The notes: generated from the letters alone by a model not told the origin. A stretch of DNA of 64,000 bases from Hevea brasiliensis (GCF_030052815.1 NC_079497.1:16940258-17004257); one strand, 5' to 3'. Counted from the stretch's first letter, positions 1 through 13,625 are shown. Numbers and translations are program-made.

Positions 1-472
1 ACCAAAAATGCTCATAAATTTAATATTTTTGGGGTGTTACAGTTGTGGACCATGATGTAATATACATATATCTATTATGAACCTACTATGGTAAATTGCT
101 AGTATTGTGGTATATAGAAGGAAGTATGTGATTGAATAATGTACAATCGCTATAATCCACACTTAGTAACGTATTATAGAAAGGTAATTATGAAGTTCAT
201 TATAAAAAGGATTTGTCTATTTTATGCACGCCTAATATTTATGTTATTAAAGTTTATATCACTTAATTATCTTGCGAAGTAGGCGAATATAAGATTTTAT
301 CCAATAATTAATATTACCATATTGACTAAAATCAATTCCTTTAATATAGCTCGATATTAATTAATATTTACTTTAATTAATACAAATCTTAATTATATAA
401 TGATTACTTTAATTAAAATAAATCTTAATTCTAATTATATAAGGATACTTGATTGACATACCAGATTAAATC

Positions 473-527
<55 letters not shown>

Positions 528-1800
528 CTAATCCTCTCTCTATCTATAAGGGACACACATATTTTTTTTTCATAAAGTCAGAAATATTAAGGTCATCCCA
601 ATAAAGTCTTTCATTACTAAAGTTTTGTGTGTGAATCAAGAAGATCAAGAGGAAGAAGTTAGTTTATTGAATTAAATAGCCTCTCTTAATTATTATTACT
701 ATGACTCAATTAAATTTCACATCAGAAATATTTTCTAAATTTGTAAAAATTTATTTATTTAGTATTTATTATTAAAGTGATAGTTGGATATCATATTTAT
801 AATTTATATTATATTTATAATTATTACGATTTATTATGAATTATTTTATAAATATTTTATTGCAAAATACGATCTTCTCTCTTTTTTCCCGCCAAAAGGG
901 TCATAAAAACTTTTTTGTTTCAAAGTACTCATGATAGATGGTGATGATGATTCCGGTGCTTATTGGGCGAATTGATTGCGAGTTTCTCCGAAAACAAGAT
1001 GAGAAAGTGGCAGTGGGTTGGAGCCTTTCCTACTTGCTTCGCCGCTAGTGCTGCCTCTAATTGGTGGGTGAGTGGAAAAAATGGTAAGTGTACCTGGATG
1101 GGTTTGCGTCCAGATTATTTTTTTAATAATAATAATATTAAAATAATAATATATTTATTTAAAACAAAGCTCTTTAATAAAATATTATATACTTAAGATA
1201 TCCATAAAGATATAAAAAAAAAATAAATAATGACATATTTAAAATTAAAAATAAAATTGTGCTTAAGAAAATACGGTGTTATTGAGAAAGGCAAGGGAAA
1301 GAAGACAAAGTGATAATTTTATTTTAATTTTTTTAAATAAAAAGATAATTTTATTATTTTTAACTTAATAATTTATCATTATAAATCAAAAGAATTTTTT
1401 AAAATAAAATTAAAATTTAATATTGTTTTAATAATAAATTAAAAATTAAGGATAAAAATGAAATAATAAAGATAGTCTATAAAAATTATCCAAGATTATC
1501 TAATATTTAGAAAGGAAACTAGTCTTGTTCATCATGCTGCTTGGGTTATGTTACATTGAAATGACTTTTAAAATTGATATTTTATATATTGAAATAAATT
1601 TAAATTTTAAAATTTTAAATGTATGAAATTTATTATAATTAAGAATAAATTTCACTAAAAGATGAAATTTTATATGAATTTCATGAGATAAAACTATTAA
1701 TATTTTTAAAATTATTATAATGTTTATCTATTTCTTTTGCACTCTCTCGAGAAATTTGCACACCCAATATAATATATTATATATATGACACAGTATTTTA
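1..1800. other. AT-rich intergenic DNA
   Basis: No convincing gene is seen. The stretch is strongly AT-rich with many stops in all frames. A short GC-richer patch near 950-1110 gives an open frame of under 80 codons with no recognisable domain, which runs into AT-rich sequence. A long (AT)n microsatellite sits at 477-525. Confidence 0.6.
477..525. repeat. (AT)n microsatellite
   Basis: An uninterrupted run of AT dinucleotides, about 24 units. It is likely to be length-polymorphic. Confidence 0.95.
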
Positions 1801-1980
1801 AGAGTATATTTGGCATTGCTGTTGAAACTGCTGTTGAGAAAATTACTTTTTTAAATATACTAGTTGGAGAGTATTAAAAAATAATTTAAAATTAAATTTT
1901 ATAAGTTTTAGTCATAAGAACACTAAAACAATAAAATAACTTTTTCAAACTACTTTTTTCAACACTATCTAAAATGATAC
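1801..1980. mobile_element. MITE-like remnant with imperfect terminal inverted repeats
   Basis: The left edge reads TTGGCATTGCTGTTGAAACT and the right edge contains ACTTTTTTCAACACTATC, which is roughly its reverse complement. That is the layout of a short hAT-like non-autonomous element. It has no coding capacity. A solo LTR begins about ten bases to its right. Family assignment is inference and the inverted repeats are degraded. Confidence 0.35.
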
Positions 1981-1990
1981 TTTTATTGAG

Positions 1991-4856
1991 TGTCACGATC
2001 CAAATTTTAGGCCAGACTGATACTAGAACCTGAGCCGATATATCCTTAGTAAGCTTTACTATTCCTAAATCCATAATCAGAGTAAAAAACTGAGGGCCAT
2101 AATACAAATAAGATAAAATAAATATTATATTTTTATTCAAACCAACCCAATCCGATAAACATAAAAAATTAAAGTTATGGGAGTCCAGCTCAACCCTGAT
2201 ACAATCATTTATAAACTATTTTAAATATCATAAAATTTTCATTTATTAATACCAAAAACTTAAATTAAATCAGTTCTTGACAAGATCAATGCTACTGCTA
2301 GCACATGCGGAGTTATAAATTACAAATTAAGGAATAATAGTGCAAATGAGTAGTCGCTAATAAACATGTGAGAAATGAAGCAGATTATTTTGAAAAAGAA
2401 ATCCTCCTGTAGTCTGAAAAAATAGAGTGAACAGGAGTAAGCGTTCGACTCATAGAGTAAGATATTAATTTTAAATACAATTTTTATAATTATCTAGGCT
2501 AATGCATTCATAAGGATGAAATGTAGCATATACCATTACATTCAACCAAGTTCAAATAATATTCGTATAAAGAATAATTTGGGACACTCACACACTTGTG
2601 TGTCACATCAATCAAATATATATATGGGAGTTGATCCCATACACAACTCTTTTAATCTAATATCTGTTAGCGAGATCAACTAGAGCTGGACTTTTTCTTA
2701 ATAATCCAAATGCGGGGGGTCAGCAAGATAAACTCAAAGCCGTACTCATCCTAACTTATCAAAAAAAGGACCGGGCCCCAAGCGTGACTAGCTCAAGTCA
2801 ATTTGTCAGTCCTACCCATATCCAGTACCACACCACACGTACGCTGACACATATACACAATTTCAAATTACCCTAAGGTGACACTCACATCAAATTTGAC
2901 AAGTAAGAATGCAACACAAGGCGTGCCTAAAAATAGTTATATACATATATTTATATGTGAATGCATGAACATGTCTTGAATATACAATAATATCGAACTC
3001 ATAAATAAAATCAATATCTACTCACTACACACTGAAGACTACTGTGGCTGCTAGGTGGAGGAAGATTGTTGATATTGCTCACCTAAACAATTATATTAAT
3101 GAATTTGTCAGCTGTAATACAAAATAAGAACTTAGAGAGTCAAAAGACATTCTAATTTTTATTGAAAATCTGGCAGAATTTTTCTTGCACCTAGGACCTA
3201 CCCAACCTACAAAATAATTCAAATAATACTTATAATATCACAAGCCTCAAACCCATATATTATCAACATCACATGGCCGCTGCTGGGCTTGCCAAACAAG
3301 GCAAAACTCGAGCAATTAGAAAATTCAGCTGTAAGCATTAAAACTAACATTTTTCAAAAACCAACCAAACTAATTTTAAAAATCCTATAAACTTGCCCTG
3401 CGATCCTTAATAATATTATAATGCTATTATAAAAGGATTCACAATTTTCTAACTATCCACAAATATTTTGTGAATTTTATTCTGAACTCGGTATTAGGAA
3501 AAAATGAACAACTTGGAGTTCGGGTTTACTTAATCAATATGATACCTGGAATGCGTCCGGAACGTATGAAAATGCTAGGATTGATTGTAATATTGAATAT
3601 GTTCCGGACAGACCGCCGGGCAGCTGAATCTGACCTAAAACTAGGTCTCGAAATCCAGTGGGCTATCATTCATCTGATCGTACTTAAATAAAGTTCAAAA
3701 ATTGTCAATAATTATCATAAAATTATTTTTAATTTTTAGGAATTGAAAAAGCCCAAAAATCTCACCAAGCGATCTGAATTGTCTGATGATCGACTTTTCA
3801 AACGGTGTCTGATCGGAGCAAGGTCGGTCTCATCTTGAAGGTTTCATCACCCTGAGTCCAACAGTGATATTAGATTTTCCATCTGAGTGATCGGAAAGCT
3901 TGAAAAATACTCATTTTTTCTCTCCTCATCGAATCCAGAAATGACCACCATTCTGGTTGGTCATAAATGAAAGCTAGGAAGATAAGGAGTTGATCACCAC
4001 CAATCTCGTCGAATTTGGTTGTTGGACGATGCTGAAATATTACTTCAAAGTCTATCCATTTTCTTTTCTCTCTCTCTCTTTCTCTCTCTGAAAAATCTAG
4101 CTACTGCCGCAACCCCTTGCCACCATTCAACCCCTGGTGCGTCACTAGAAGGAGCTGGTGCCAACAGGTGTGCCATCGACTGGCGGACATCTCGCCGAAA
4201 AGGTGAAAGAAGGGGAAGGTTTAGTTTAGGGACCAAAAGGACAAAAATAAAGGCGAGGGGGAAAAGGAACGATGCACCTGGGAGTTTGAATTTTTTTTTT
4301 TTTTTAATTCTTGCACACAGACTGCCCAAAGAGCACCAAAACGTCACTTCAATCACACACACACACATATATATAATACTTTTATCTTTTAAATATATAA
4401 TATTTTATTAAAATATTTTTATTAAACTCCAATTAAAATTATATTAATATTTAAAATAAATCCCTACATAATAAATCAATTAAACATAATATTATTATTA
4501 ATAATAATAGTAATAATTATATTAATTTAAAAAAAAATAAAATTCAAAATTATAATCTAAATTCAATACTAAAATAAACTAAATTCAAAACTTCATAATA
4601 ATCTTATAAATTATATTAAAATAATAAAATAATATTAAAATAATTAAATACATAAATTATTTATTTCTTAACTAAAAAAAATAAGATTAAACATAACTTA
4701 ACATCATATAATATAATTTATTAACTATAAACTAAATAAACTTATTAATAAATCATCTTATTTTGTAATAAATCTTTTTAAATCAATTATATAATATTAA
4801 ATACTATCAATATTTATAAGAAGAATTTTATTTAAAAAAAAAATTAGGGTATTATA
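1991..4856 (-). mobile_element. Solo LTR, Ty3/gypsy (chromovirus-like family), TSD TTGAG
   Basis: The element begins TGTCACGATCC and ends GGGTATTATA. It is flanked on both sides by TTGAG (1986-1990 and 4857-4861), a perfect 5-bp target-site duplication, so both ends are well defined at 2,866 bp. The last base pair of the expected TG...CA termini has decayed to TA. Its first ~1.7 kb resembles 57509-59354 in the same order, including a shared GGGAG(T/C)TGATCCC motif and an AAATGCGGGGG motif. At that second copy a purine tract and pol remnant show the element points to the minus strand, so the same orientation is assigned here. No internal coding region remains, as expected after recombination between LTRs. 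Confidence 0.75.
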
Positions 4857-4861
4857 TTGAG

Positions 4862-5078
4862 AAAAATAATTTTAACCTCTTAAACTCAATTCGAAATAGA
4901 CACTAAATTAATAAAATATTTTCTTTTTAAAAAACAAAAGTATAATAAGAAAATAAAATTGATTATTGAATTTTGAATAACAAAATCAATGGGATAGTGG
5001 CTAGCATGGTTTTATTTTATTAGTTTGGTACACCACATCACATACATGACTAGATATATCTGAACTTACTATAATTTT
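4862..5078. other. AT-rich spacer
   Basis: Sequence between the solo LTR and the duplicated segment. It continues the target of the solo LTR on its left. No gene or motif was recognised. Confidence 0.5.
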
Positions 5079-5862
5079 CTCTCTTTCTTTTCTCCCATCC
5101 CTCTCTCTACTCTCTCCTCTCTCTCTCTTACTTTTCTCTCACATATTTCTTATTATTATTTTCTCACACATAATATTTAAAATAAATTTTAAAATTAAAT
5201 ATTAAAATAAACTTTTTAAAACTTTATATTAAAATTATATATATATATATATAATTGACTTTTGATTTCTAATTTTGATTGCAAATTGATTTCTAATTTA
5301 TTTCTAATACATTAGACTCCTTTTATTTAATTTATGTTTCAAAAGCTATTTTAAATTATAAACCAATACTAATTCATTTCTAAATTTGGTTTTTATTTTG
5401 ACAAATTCTCAGTAGTGTGGGGAAATAAAGCCACTGTGATTTCTCGTGTAGTCTGTCCAACTCCTGATCTTTCAGTACGATCTATTCGTCATGATATTCT
5501 TATGGAGTGGCCTCATCTTCGATATGGTGGGTTAGGTTAAAGTCTGATGGAAGTGTCTTTCAAAGCAATTTCAATGCGTCTTCTACTAGTATTTTTAGGG
5601 ATAATGAGGGTCAGTGGTTAGGTAACCTTGTATATAACTTGAGATTTAATCAAGGCAATTTTAGTACATCAAGATATTAAAAATGATGATTGCACAATAA
5701 AAAAAGTTTTCTCCTTATTTATACTAACTAATAAAATTTAAATATAAAATATTTTTATGTATATCTAATATTTTTTATATATTATTTAAAAGACTGAAAT
5801 TAAATTTTGTAAAAGAATTATATAGCTACAAAGTATTTAGATTTGAACTTTTTTATATATGC
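5079..5862. repeat. Tandem segmental duplication, copy A (left part)
   Basis: The pyrimidine-rich block at 5079-5175 and the block at 5611-5862 recur in the same order at 10265-10365 and 10542-10806. Copy A is interrupted at 5862 by the 5863-10224 LTR and resumes at 10230 with a T-run followed by TTAACGGTCATTGTACGTA. Copy B has the equivalent TTAAACGTCCGTTGTACGT. The duplication is therefore older than the LTR insertion. The middle of the two copies has diverged strongly. Confidence 0.7.
5528..5650 (+). pseudogene. RNase H-like (RVT_3-type) fragment of a retroelement
   Basis: One frame gives about 40 uninterrupted residues beginning WVRLKSDGSV and containing FRDNEGQWLG. This is the pattern of the N-terminal part of the RNase H-like domain common in plant LINE-derived sequences, where a K-x-(D/N)-DG strand is followed by a G-x-RD-x-G-x-W-L-G strand. 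There is no start codon and no polymerase upstream. The corresponding part of the downstream duplicate is too altered to read. It is a relic; the family assignment rests on motif resemblance only. Confidence 0.45.
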
Positions 5863-8800
5863 TGTAGACACTATATTTTGTCTGGACCTGAAATAATTTT
5901 TTTTTAAATAATAAAAATAAAATAAAAGAAAAAAGAATAATCAATTTATTTTCAATTTTATTTGACATTTTCAATTTTAATCTTTCTTTTCATTTTTCCT
6001 TTTTTATTTTAGTTCTCAAATAGTAATTTTATTTTATTTGTTTAATTGAAATTTAAAAAATAAAATTAAATAGAATAGGAAAATAAAATAAAAGTAAAAA
6101 AGAGAAAAAATCAATTTGCTTTGAATTATGGTTTCAAATTTAGTTGGCAATTTGATCTTAATCTTTACTACGTTTTTATCTTTATTTTTTTTTAATTTTA
6201 ATTTCAATTTTAAATTTCAAATAGTAATTTTATTTTTGTCATTTAATTAAAAAAAGAGAAATTTAAAAGTGAATGAGATTAATTGTTTGGATTTAATTTT
6301 GATTTTTGATCTCACATGTTTAATTTATCCTGAATTATTTTCCTTATTTTTTTAGAAAGAGCAAAATATTCTATTAAATCTTAATTTTAGTCTTTAAGCG
6401 TGAGATATCCTTCCATTTTAATTTTTAGGAGAAGGAAAATGATAGAAATTAATTAAAATAGAAATTAATTAAGGATGAATTAATTTTTTGTTAAACTCCC
6501 AAAGCTTCATAGTTATCTGTAAAAAACCCCTTCTCTTCATTGTTGACTATATTCTTCACGTTTCTGTTATCCATACAATATTCTTTAATAAAAACCCATA
6601 GTCATGAGAGAAAAGGGGAGGATCGAATAGATTTACCCCAAAATCTCACTCCTTCATCCCATTGCAAGCAAACCCAAGACCCATTCCACCTTCTCTTCAC
6701 GTCAACTCTAGTAGATTTTGGAGGAACTAGACCCAAAATCCATTTCAGACAAGCTTCATATTCGGTGATCTTGCACCATCGTGGCTTCCCCTTTCTCATT
6801 TTGGTCTTGATTGATGTTAGAGGGGTTTGTTTTTTTTTTTTTTTTTTTTTTTCTAAATATCCCAAAATGTTTTATTATTGCTATTTGATAATGGAAAAAT
6901 AGTCGAATGATGTATTTGAGTTATGTGTTTATCATTTGATGATTTTCTTGTTCTTTGACAATTTCTATAGCTTGGGGAAAAGTATCTTTATTATCATATT
7001 TTATGTTAATATGAAGATTGAAATGTTATTTTGAGATCTTGTTGGGTCTCTTGATTTGTTTGAACACCTATCATTTTCTTATTTTTTATTTTTCATTTGC
7101 ATAAAATGATTCTGCAGTTTATGTGGAGTGAAATTTCTTGTCCCCTTTATTACTACATGATTATTGGGAAATTGGATTCATAATAACGGATCTTTGGACA
7201 ACATTTTATTCTTGAAGTGATTGAAAAGCTCTAATATTTTAAGTATCTCCTGGTTGGTTAAAGTTTTGTAGTTGCAAATGAGTGAATAAATAGAGTGCAT
7301 CAATGGTCATTCGGATGACTTACCACTTTGCTCATATGGAATGCAATCTTTCACTTTACAAAAAATATTTTGTCGATTACAATAATGATTATTTGGCATT
7401 TGTGGACTTAAATGACTAATTCTATTAAACTAATTGTTGGATTCATGCAATTATAGTTAATGGAGTCCCATTTTGTTAATATCTATTTGGGTGTGATTAC
7501 GACAGTGAAGAATTGTCATGTAATTCTTTGGGTGAGGCTGGTCTTGAATTGAACCTGGAAAGAGAGCATTTGTCCCATGGGTTTATGGGCTTTTCGAACT
7601 CTTATTGGTAGTGCACTAGCTGGATCCAGTCTTTCCCATCCTAATTTGTGATAATGATGTCATGGCTTAGTAATGATTACAGTCTAAGCCCCATAAGATT
7701 TAAATTAATAAATCAAGATATTGAAATCTAATGATAATTGTATCTTAGATTAATCAAAAGGCTTGCTTGGGTCTAATGAAAATTTAATCTCAAGTCCTCT
7801 AAATAAAATATATAATTATTAAATCAAATTATAAGATTTTTTTTTAAGACTTTAAACTCTACTAATCAAGTAACAATTAAAATATTTTATGTCTAATGAT
7901 AATTTCATCTTAGACCCTGTTTATCATGAATTTGATATTAATTATTTTAGGTCTATTGATAATTGCATCTTAGACCTTGTGACTAAAAATATTAATTAAA
8001 AGATTGGTTGAGATTTATTGATAATTTGATCATAAATCCTAAAAATAAAAAATAAATTGGAAATGAGCAAATTGGATTAAAGGAACAAGATCTTCGGTCT
8101 AATGATAATTGTATCTTAGACCTCACAAAATTATATTAATTTATTGGGCTTATTGATTATTCTATCTCAAATTCTAAAGATAAAAATATAAATTAAAGTT
8201 TTGGGGTTTAATGGTAATTTCACTTTAAATCCTATTTAAAATAAAATTTTATAATTAATGCTTTAGGTTTAATGGTAATGTTACCTTAAACCTATTAAAA
8301 TAAAATAATGAATCTAAATTTTGGGTTTTAATGGAAAATTCTTCTTAAGTCCTATTAAAGTCCAATAGAAATGAATTAATTAAATTTTTGGGTTTATTGA
8401 TAATTTTGTCATGGACTCTAATTAGTATTTGATGGTAATTTGGCCTTAAACATATTAAAAAATCAATTGTTAATTAAAATTTGTTGGGTTGGTTGATGGT
8501 TTCATTACCTAAATATAAGGTATAACTTAAAACCCCATAAAATGCACTAAAATACAAAATTAAAATAATTTTAGGTCTAATGATAATCTCATCTTAGACT
8601 TTTTTAATTACAAAATTTAGAATTAATTATTTTAGGTCTAATGATAATTGCATCTTAGACCTTAGGATTTAAAAATATAAAGTATTGTTAGGATTTAATA
8701 ATAATTTTATCTTGAATCCTACAAACTTGAAATAAAGCATATAAAATCTTTCAGGGTTTAATAATGATTTTATCTTAATTCTTATAAGTCAGATAATAAT

Positions 8801-10224
8801 CAAGATTTTAGAGTTTAATGATAATTCCATCTTAAATTCTATAAATCAAATAAAACTAAAATAATTGAAGGTTTAATTATAATTTCATCTTAAATCTCAC
8901 GAAATAAAATAAAATAAAGATCATGGGTTTGATGATAATTGCATCTCAAACCTAAAGAAATAATAATTAATGGTTTGTTGGGCATAATGATAATTTCATC
9001 TTATATCTAATAAAACAAAGTAATTAAATTAATTTCTCTTAAACTATTCTAAAGATAATAATAAATTCAAACATAATATTATTCTCGTATGGGAATTATT
9101 TAATGGGTCAAGAGCTATGAATTTTGTAAAATCTAGCTTTTGGAGGCACCTCGCTAAATCTCTCGATCAACTTGTAAATAATATACATGCTCAATTCGTA
9201 AGTTGCATTTTATAATTAATTAGGTACACCACACACATAACACCCTTAGTCATTTGGACACTGATAATGGGATTAATGATGGAGAGTTGAAGGTTTTCAC
9301 GATCTATCAAAATCCCTAGGAACTGAATGATACATTTCCGGGTATTAAAGTTTTAATCAAGGAAATGGAGGAAATTAATAAATAGGTATCATTTGCATCA
9401 TGTATATGCTTGATCCTTTAACAAGATTTGTGTTTAATAAAATAACTAGTACCTTTTTAAAATAAAATTAAAATTCATTTAAAAAAAATATATTTGGCTT
9501 CTATTTTAATATGGTTTAAAAAAAATAATAAGAACCCTCAAAACCAAAAAAAGCTATTTTAAAATTCCTTTCCAAAATCAAACATTTTTTTTTTTAATTT
9601 TCAAGTTAATTTAATTTCCAAAATTTTTTTACAAGTCAATTTTCAAGGTTAATTTCAACTCAAACAAGCTTATATTTCAACAAATTTAATTTTCAAAGCC
9701 CAATTTTATTTTCAAGCAGAATTTAATTTTCAAATAAATTTTGTTATTAAAATCAAATTAATTGTCAAATTTAGAAGCCTCTTTTAAAATAAAAGATTCA
9801 AAAAAATTAAATAAAAATCAAATGTAGTCAAAATTCACTTTTAGGGTGTTTCACTTACTCGTGTATTTGACTTACTCTAAGAATGAGACATTCAAGCATT
9901 CTTACCTTTTCGATTAAAATAAGGAACAGACATTATAAATTAATCTCCATTTCAAATCATTGACATTAATTCATTTGAGCATATTCTTTAATCCATATAC
10001 TCTTTTGGGACGATGTGGGATGCCTAACGCTTCCCCACACGTATAAGGACCCTGAATCTTGAATCTCTAGAATAGAAGTGGATTATTTTCTTTAAACAAA
10101 AGTTTCAAAAATAAAATAAAAGGTTTTTTTTTTTTTTCTATTTTTCCCTCAAAAATTAGAGTGGCAACTCTCACCTTTTCACTTCGGCGTGAATTGCCTT
10201 GCAACCTTAAAACACATTGAGACG
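5863..10224 (+). mobile_element. Long solo LTR (TGTAGA family, Tat/Ogre-like), TSD TATGC
   Basis: It starts TGTAGACACTATATTTTGTC directly after TATGC (5858-5862) and ends GAGACG directly before TATGC (10225-10229). That gives 4,362 bp with a perfect 5-bp target-site duplication. The host sequence on both sides is rejoined exactly when the element is removed, judged against the second copy of the duplicated segment. A second LTR start of the same family lies at 43284. No gag or pol frame was seen inside, so it is a solo LTR. Its middle holds a ~60-bp tandem hairpin array (7725-9012). Assignment to the Tat/Ogre group rests on the TGTAGA start and the unusual length. Confidence 0.75.
7725..9012 (+). 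repeat. Tandem array of ~60-bp units, each with a short inverted repeat
   Basis: About twenty degenerate units share the core (arm)TGATAATTKCATC(arm). Perfect or near-perfect arms include AATCTAA/TTAGATT at 7725, GGTCTAA/TTAGACC near 8095, AGGTTTAA/TTAAACCT near 8266, AGGTCTAA/TTAGACCT near 8633 and GGTTTGA/TCAAACC near 8931. Between 8570 and 8990 the spacing is regular, at 52-62 bp. The array lies wholly inside the 5863-10224 LTR. Several units elsewhere, near 7768, 8388 and 8432, have lost pairing. Confidence 0.8.
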
Positions 10225-10264
10225 TATGCTTTTTTTTTTTTTTAACGGTCATTGTACGTACTGT

Positions 10265-10845
10265 AATTCTCTCTTTATCTTCTCCCATCTCTCCCTACTC
10301 TCTCCTCTCTCTCATACTTTTCTCATCACACATTTCCTATTATTATTCTCTCACACATAATATATATATATATATATTATGTGTGAGAGATCATGATATG
10401 ATTGTTATTAATGAGCAACATTACATGAGGGTATTGCCACATCGGCTGTGGATAGCGCATGTGTATGTGATTTATATGGGTTGGCATAAATTCGTGAAAT
10501 TGCTATGGTTTTATCAAGGAGTGTGTCCTGTCACTGAGCCAAAGGTTAATAGTTAGATAACTTTGTATATAACTTGAGATTTAATCAAGACATTACGATT
10601 ATTTTAGTATATCAAGATATTAAAAATGATGATTGCACAATAAAATATTTTTCTCCTTATTTATACTAACTAATAAAATTTAAATATAAAATATTTTTAT
10701 GTATGTCTAAAATTTTTTATATATCATTTAAAAGATTGAAAATTAAATTTTGCAAATGAATTATATAGTTATAAAGTATCTACATTTTAACTTTTTTATA
10801 TATGCTATTTTTTTTAAACGTCCGTTGTACGTTTTTTTGGTACTT
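10265..10845. repeat. Tandem segmental duplication, copy B
   Basis: Direct-repeat partner of 5079-5862. The best-conserved part is 10542-10806, which matches 5611-5862 almost continuously. This copy is not interrupted by an LTR. Confidence 0.7.
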
Positions 10846-13366
10846 GTTGTATGTACTAATAATTTAATATTTATATATATTATTTTTATATGATATAATA
10901 TTATTATAATATATTAATTATTATTTGATAATATATAATTTTTCATTTTTTATGACATATATGTTAAATGTGTATTTAATGAAAATAAAAGTATATCAAT
11001 GAAAGTATAATATAATTTTATAATTATACATATTTTATAAATATATAAATTTAACTATTTATTATTTTATTATTTCATATATTTTTATGCTAAATTTTTT
11101 CAATAATAAATTATTAAATTTATTAAAACTAATTAGCTTTTAGCATTTTATAATTTTTATAAGACATATATAATTAGAGTGAAAAATCTAAACTTTTTCT
11201 AATACTATTTACAAGTTTATACATAAAATAATAAAATAAATTTAATGTAATATAATTTTATATAATGTTGATTTTTTTTTTCATTTCTAGTTATTTTCAA
11301 TTTTTTAATTTTTTTTAATAAAATTAATTATGTACACCCATATAAATAAGTACCAATATTATTAATTTTTATTTGATATATAATATTTTACACAATTTCA
11401 AATTTTCCTGTGATGTCAAGAAAAACTTTAAAAATAAGATTGAAAAATAAAATTAACATTAATAAATTATTTATAAATAATAAATTAATAATTAAAATTT
11501 TTTTAATATAAAATATAAAAAATCAATGTTGATAGAATAAAAAACATTGACGTTAGTATATTATTATTTTTAATTGAAATGATTAAATTTAAAAACATGT
11601 ATAATTATTTAGTTGACATTGTCAAACTGACTTATAATGTATTTTTTAATTAAATTTTTATAATTATTTTTTTAGAATTAAATGTCAAATTTTAATAAAA
11701 GAAGTTGTTGCATTAAGATAAATAAAAATTCTATTAAATAATATAATACTTTATTCATATAAAAATTAAACTCTTTTTAAATCAAAATATTAATTTGTGT
11801 TTGTATTTAAATATAAATTTATTAAATTGAAATAATAATTTTATATTCAAAATATGATTCTTAACTCTTTTTATATGTATTTATTATTTGCCAAGTTACG
11901 ATAAAATTATAGTATTAAAAAATTAAAAAATTATTATATTTTTTTTATATCTACATTAATTAATATTTTTAAACTTTCAATAATATACATAAATTAATAT
12001 TTTTAAACTTTTAATAATATACTATTTAAAAAAATTAATATTATAAAATCTAATTATTCTATTAATGATATTAATTTATAATTAAACTCAAGCCTAACCT
12101 ATTATGTTAATTATTAATTTTAAAATAATATATAATTACCAATTCAAATTTTTTTCTCATATATATAATTTATTTTATATTTTTTGTATGTAATTATAAT
12201 ATTATTTAAAATTTTTAAATTTATATAAATTTATTATATTTACAAACTAATTAAATATTTTTTTATAAATAAACTGATATGAATTCTTTTATAATATTTT
12301 TTTCGTTGTTGCACACACATATATATAAAGCTTATATATCAATAAATGTAATAGTATTTACAAAGGACTTATTAATTCAATTTCAATTGGAACTAACTTA
12401 TATATTAATGTAAAATTAAGAATTTTAAAAATATATTTATAATTAAAAATATAAATTTATTTTATATTTTATATTTTTAATAAATTTATAAAAAATTAAA
12501 CTAAAAAGAGAACTTCAATAAAAGAATTTATATGTTTGACAGACAAATATTATTTTTTTTCTTGTTCTTTTACAACAATTCAAATATATTGTATAAATAT
12601 ATTTTTACATAAATAATTATAAGATATAAAATTTATTAAAATTTATTAAAAAAATATATAGACAACTCAATTTTAAAACCTAAGAATTTTTAAATTTATA
12701 TAAACTCTAAAATTAAATTAAATAATAAAAAATATAATTATAAATACTATATATAATAAGAGCATTTTGGACAAAACTAATATCCTTCTCCTTCACACAT
12801 GTTTTTTGTACTGTGGGCTGTACGTTATTTATGCTTATTATATATATATATTTGTAATTTCACTTTTTTATACATATTTTTTTGTTAATTTTTATATATA
12901 ATATAATATTACTATACGATATATTAATTTTTAATATGTTACGTTTTGAATTTTTTATTCAAGAATATAAATAATAAAAAATTTATAAAAATTTATTTTT
13001 TAATATAATAAAATTTATTTAAATTATATTATAATATTTAAAATTTTTTTATTTAAATATTTAATCCAATACTAACTCTAATGAATATTATGAAAAGTTT
13101 TATAGACATTATTCTATAATATTTTAAAATAATGTTAACAATATATATAGTTTCCAACGATACATATTTTGATGATAATAATAATAGTATTTATAATGAA
13201 ATAAGAGTATTTATATAAAAAAGAAATTAATAAAAATGTAAACAAATATTTATAATCATTTATCTTTATAATACGTGTATTTTAGTTCTTATTAGATAAT
13301 TCTAGTTTATTATTACTAAGTATAATAATTATTAAAATAATATTAAAAATTGAATTTATGTTAACC
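10846..13366. other. Very AT-rich intergenic DNA
   Basis: No open frame of interest, no recognisable element ends and no RNA gene were seen. There are many A/T homopolymers and short AT dinucleotide runs. Confidence 0.6.
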
Positions 13367-13625
13367 ATCGTAGTATTAGAAATTGAAAATTTTAAGGATT
13401 AACGTCGTTAAATATTATTAGTGACGATATTGTATGGCCTTATCTAGAAAAGTATTAGAGATGAACTTTATGTCGCTAAAAGATAATGCTATATGGATAA
13501 GCCTCAACAATAAAGTATTAGCGATGAAATTTGTTGTTAAATATATTAGTGATGAAGTGATATGTATTAGTAATAAATTATTTCTCTTTAGCTATAAATA
13601 TATATATTTTAAATTTTATAAATAA
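13367..13625. mobile_element. Possible CACTA-like subterminal repeat remnant
   Basis: Short motifs of the type TTAGTGACGATAT, GTCGCTAAA and TTAGCGATGAAATTTGTTG recur in both orientations about every 60-70 bp. Subterminal regions of plant CACTA elements show such clustered direct and inverted motifs (the family often uses TTAGCGACG / CGTCGCTAA). No CACTA terminus or transposase is visible, so the assignment is weak. A 63-codon open frame here is a by-product of the repeats. Confidence 0.3.

Noticed and set aside
2440..2460. GTTCGACTC, like a tRNA B-box (also near 58033)
   Set aside because: Both occurrences are at the same place in two copies of one LTR. No A-box or cloverleaf can be drawn around them.
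4045..4368. Open frame of 107 codons on the minus strand, overlapping a 130-codon frame on plus
   Set aside because: Both lie inside the solo LTR. The protein sequence is low-complexity (Lys runs, Arg/Glu runs from CT-rich DNA) with no domain.
7725..9012. Regular ~60-bp repeats considered as a CRISPR-like array
   Set aside because: Whole units are degenerate rather than short identical repeats with unique spacers, the DNA is plant nuclear, and the array lies within an LTR.
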